Source of the DNA: Butyrivibrio sp.
GTDB taxonomy: Bacteria > Bacillota > Clostridia > Lachnospirales > Lachnospiraceae
Direction of reading: 5' to 3'
NCBI GenBank assembly: GCA_024688095.1
Contig: JAILEJ010000518.1
Span: 1-5,024 of the forward strand
DNA length: 5,024 bases
Shown here: piece after piece, positions 4,242-5,024 of the stretch
Numbering within the stretch: position 1 is the stretch's first letter
Layout of the letters: each line of letters opens with the position of its first letter
The notes under the pieces: generated by a model
Database searches by the model: none
What the model was told of the DNA's origin: nothing
What the model saw: the letters and a program-made list of their open reading frames with translations, nothing else
Program-made: the position numbers and the translations under genes

Positions 4242-5024
4242 ATGAAAAAGCCAGAATTGTTAATACCGGCAAGCAGCCTTGAAGTATTAAAGACTGCAGT
4301 AATTTATGGAGCTGATGCAGTTTATATTGGAGGAGAAGCCTTTGGCCTTAGAGCAAAAGCCAAGAATTTCTCCAGGGAAGATATGAAAACAGGAATTGAA
4401 TTTGCTCATTCCCATGGAGTAAAGGTACATGTAACAGTAAATATACTTGCTCATAACTATGACCTTGAAGGGGCAAGAGAATATCTTAAAGAGTTAAAAG
4501 AATTAAAGCCGGATGCTCTTATAATCGCTGACCCGGGAATCTTTACCATGGCTAGAGAAATCTGCCCTGAAATTGATGCACATATTTCAACACAGGCCAA
4601 TAATACCAATTATGAAACCTACAATTTCTGGTACAGACTTGGTGCAAAAAGAGTTGTTGCTGCAAGAGAACTTTCACTTGTGGAAATAAAGCAAATCAAA
4701 GAGCATATACCTGAAGACCTCGAGATGGAATGCTTCATACATGGAGCGATGTGTATTTCATATTCTGGAAGATGTCTTCTTTCCAATTATTTTACTGGAA
4801 GAGATGCGAACAGAGGAGCTTGCACACACCCATGCAGATGGAAGTATTCAATCGTTGAGGAGCAGAGACCTGGAGAGTATCTACCTGTTTATGAAAACGA
4901 AAGAGGAACCTACATATTCAATTCCAAGGATCTTTGCATGATAGAACATATTCCTGAGCTTATGGATGCAGGAGTTGACAGCTGTAAGATTGAAGGCCGT
5001 ATGAAAACAGCACTTTATGTGGCA
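4242..5024 (+). CDS. trhP: U32 family protein, TrhP/YrrO-like tRNA hydroxylation factor (3' end outside window)
   Basis: The reading frame is open from ATG 4242 to the window edge: 261 codons visible, no stop. AGGAGA (4228-4233) lies 8 bases before the start. The N terminus (PELLIPASSLEVLKTAV, YGADAVYIGGEAFGLRAKA) and the U32 signature ECFIHGAMCISYSGRCLLS are clear, followed by GRDANRGACTHPCRW and CKIEGRMK. Four conserved cysteines, Cys171, Cys178, Cys194 and Cys198, are the likely iron-sulfur ligands. Despite the family name, TrhP proteins are not known as proteases in this role: with prephenate-dependent chemistry they are required for 5-hydroxyuridine at tRNA position 34 (E. coli TrhP/YegQ; B. 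subtilis YrrN and YrrO). YrrO is the closer relative by recollection, and is about 420 residues, so roughly 160 are missing here. Position after trmR agrees. Another U32 role (RlhA-type rRNA modification or collagenase-like) is less likely. Confidence 0.88.
   Translation, partial: MKKPELLIPASSLEVLKTAVIYGADAVYIGGEAFGLRAKAKNFSREDMKTGIEFAHSHGVKVHVTVNILAHNYDLEGAREYLKELKELKPDALIIADPGIFTMAREICPEIDAHISTQANNTNYETYNFWYRLGAKRVVAARELSLVEIKQIKEHIPEDLEMECFIHGAMCISYSGRCLLSNYFTGRDANRGACTHPCRWKYSIVEEQRPGEYLPVYENERGTYIFNSKDLCMIEHIPELMDAGVDSCKIEGRMKTALYVA

Noticed and set aside
4741..4941. Open frame on the + strand beginning ATG 4741 inside the U32 gene
   Set aside because: It is out of frame with the conserved U32 signature and cysteine motifs that run through the same bases, so it is a shadow of trhP.
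1..5024. Mobile element, CRISPR array, defence island, tRNA or rRNA gene
   Set aside because: No transposase, integrase, terminal repeats, regular spaced repeats or cloverleaf were found; all main genes are conserved housekeeping families in a syntenic order.

Overview
The window looks like chromosomal DNA of a low-to-moderate GC Gram-positive anaerobe in the Clostridia, most likely a Lachnospiraceae member (Butyrivibrio/Roseburia-like). This rests on the protein sequences as remembered, the purine-rich Shine-Dalgarno sites, three non-ATG starts and the gene order; it was not tested by a search. All genes lie on the + strand, packed head to tail.

Layout: positions 1-131 hold a good sigma-A-type promoter (28-56), an 8-bp dyad around it, and a leader hairpin. 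Then come ireB (132-407), ruvX (410-838, two bases after ireB) and a DUF1292 gene (849-1112, TTG start). A gap of 292 bases with no conserved gene (1113-1404) contains several RNA hairpins and a possible 21-codon leader ORF, and precedes the ribonuclease J gene (1405-3084, TTG start). After it come a short membrane-anchored MltG/YceG-like gene without a catalytic domain (3127-3519), a trmR-like O-methyltransferase (3521-4171, GTG start) and a U32 'peptidase' of the TrhP/YrrO kind (4242 to the window end, incomplete).

The order ireB-ruvX-DUF1292-(mltG)-trmR-trhP matches the Bacillus subtilis block yrzL-yrrK-yrzB-yrrL-yrrM-yrrN/yrrO, with RNase J set into the middle. The block joins DNA maintenance (RuvX), cell-wall stress control (IreB, MltG-like), RNA decay (RNase J) and wobble-uridine modification of tRNA. 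TrhP-type proteins are needed for 5-hydroxyuridine at position 34, and TrmR methylates it to 5-methoxyuridine.

No mobile element, CRISPR array, tRNA, rRNA or defence system is visible. The protein genes belong to known families. The least explained part is the RNase J leader: a long hairpin, a helix that could cover the rnj ribosome-binding site, and a short ORF with its own good ribosome-binding site whose stop codon overlaps the rnj start. Together these suggest translational control of rnj, but that is a hypothesis from reading the sequence only.
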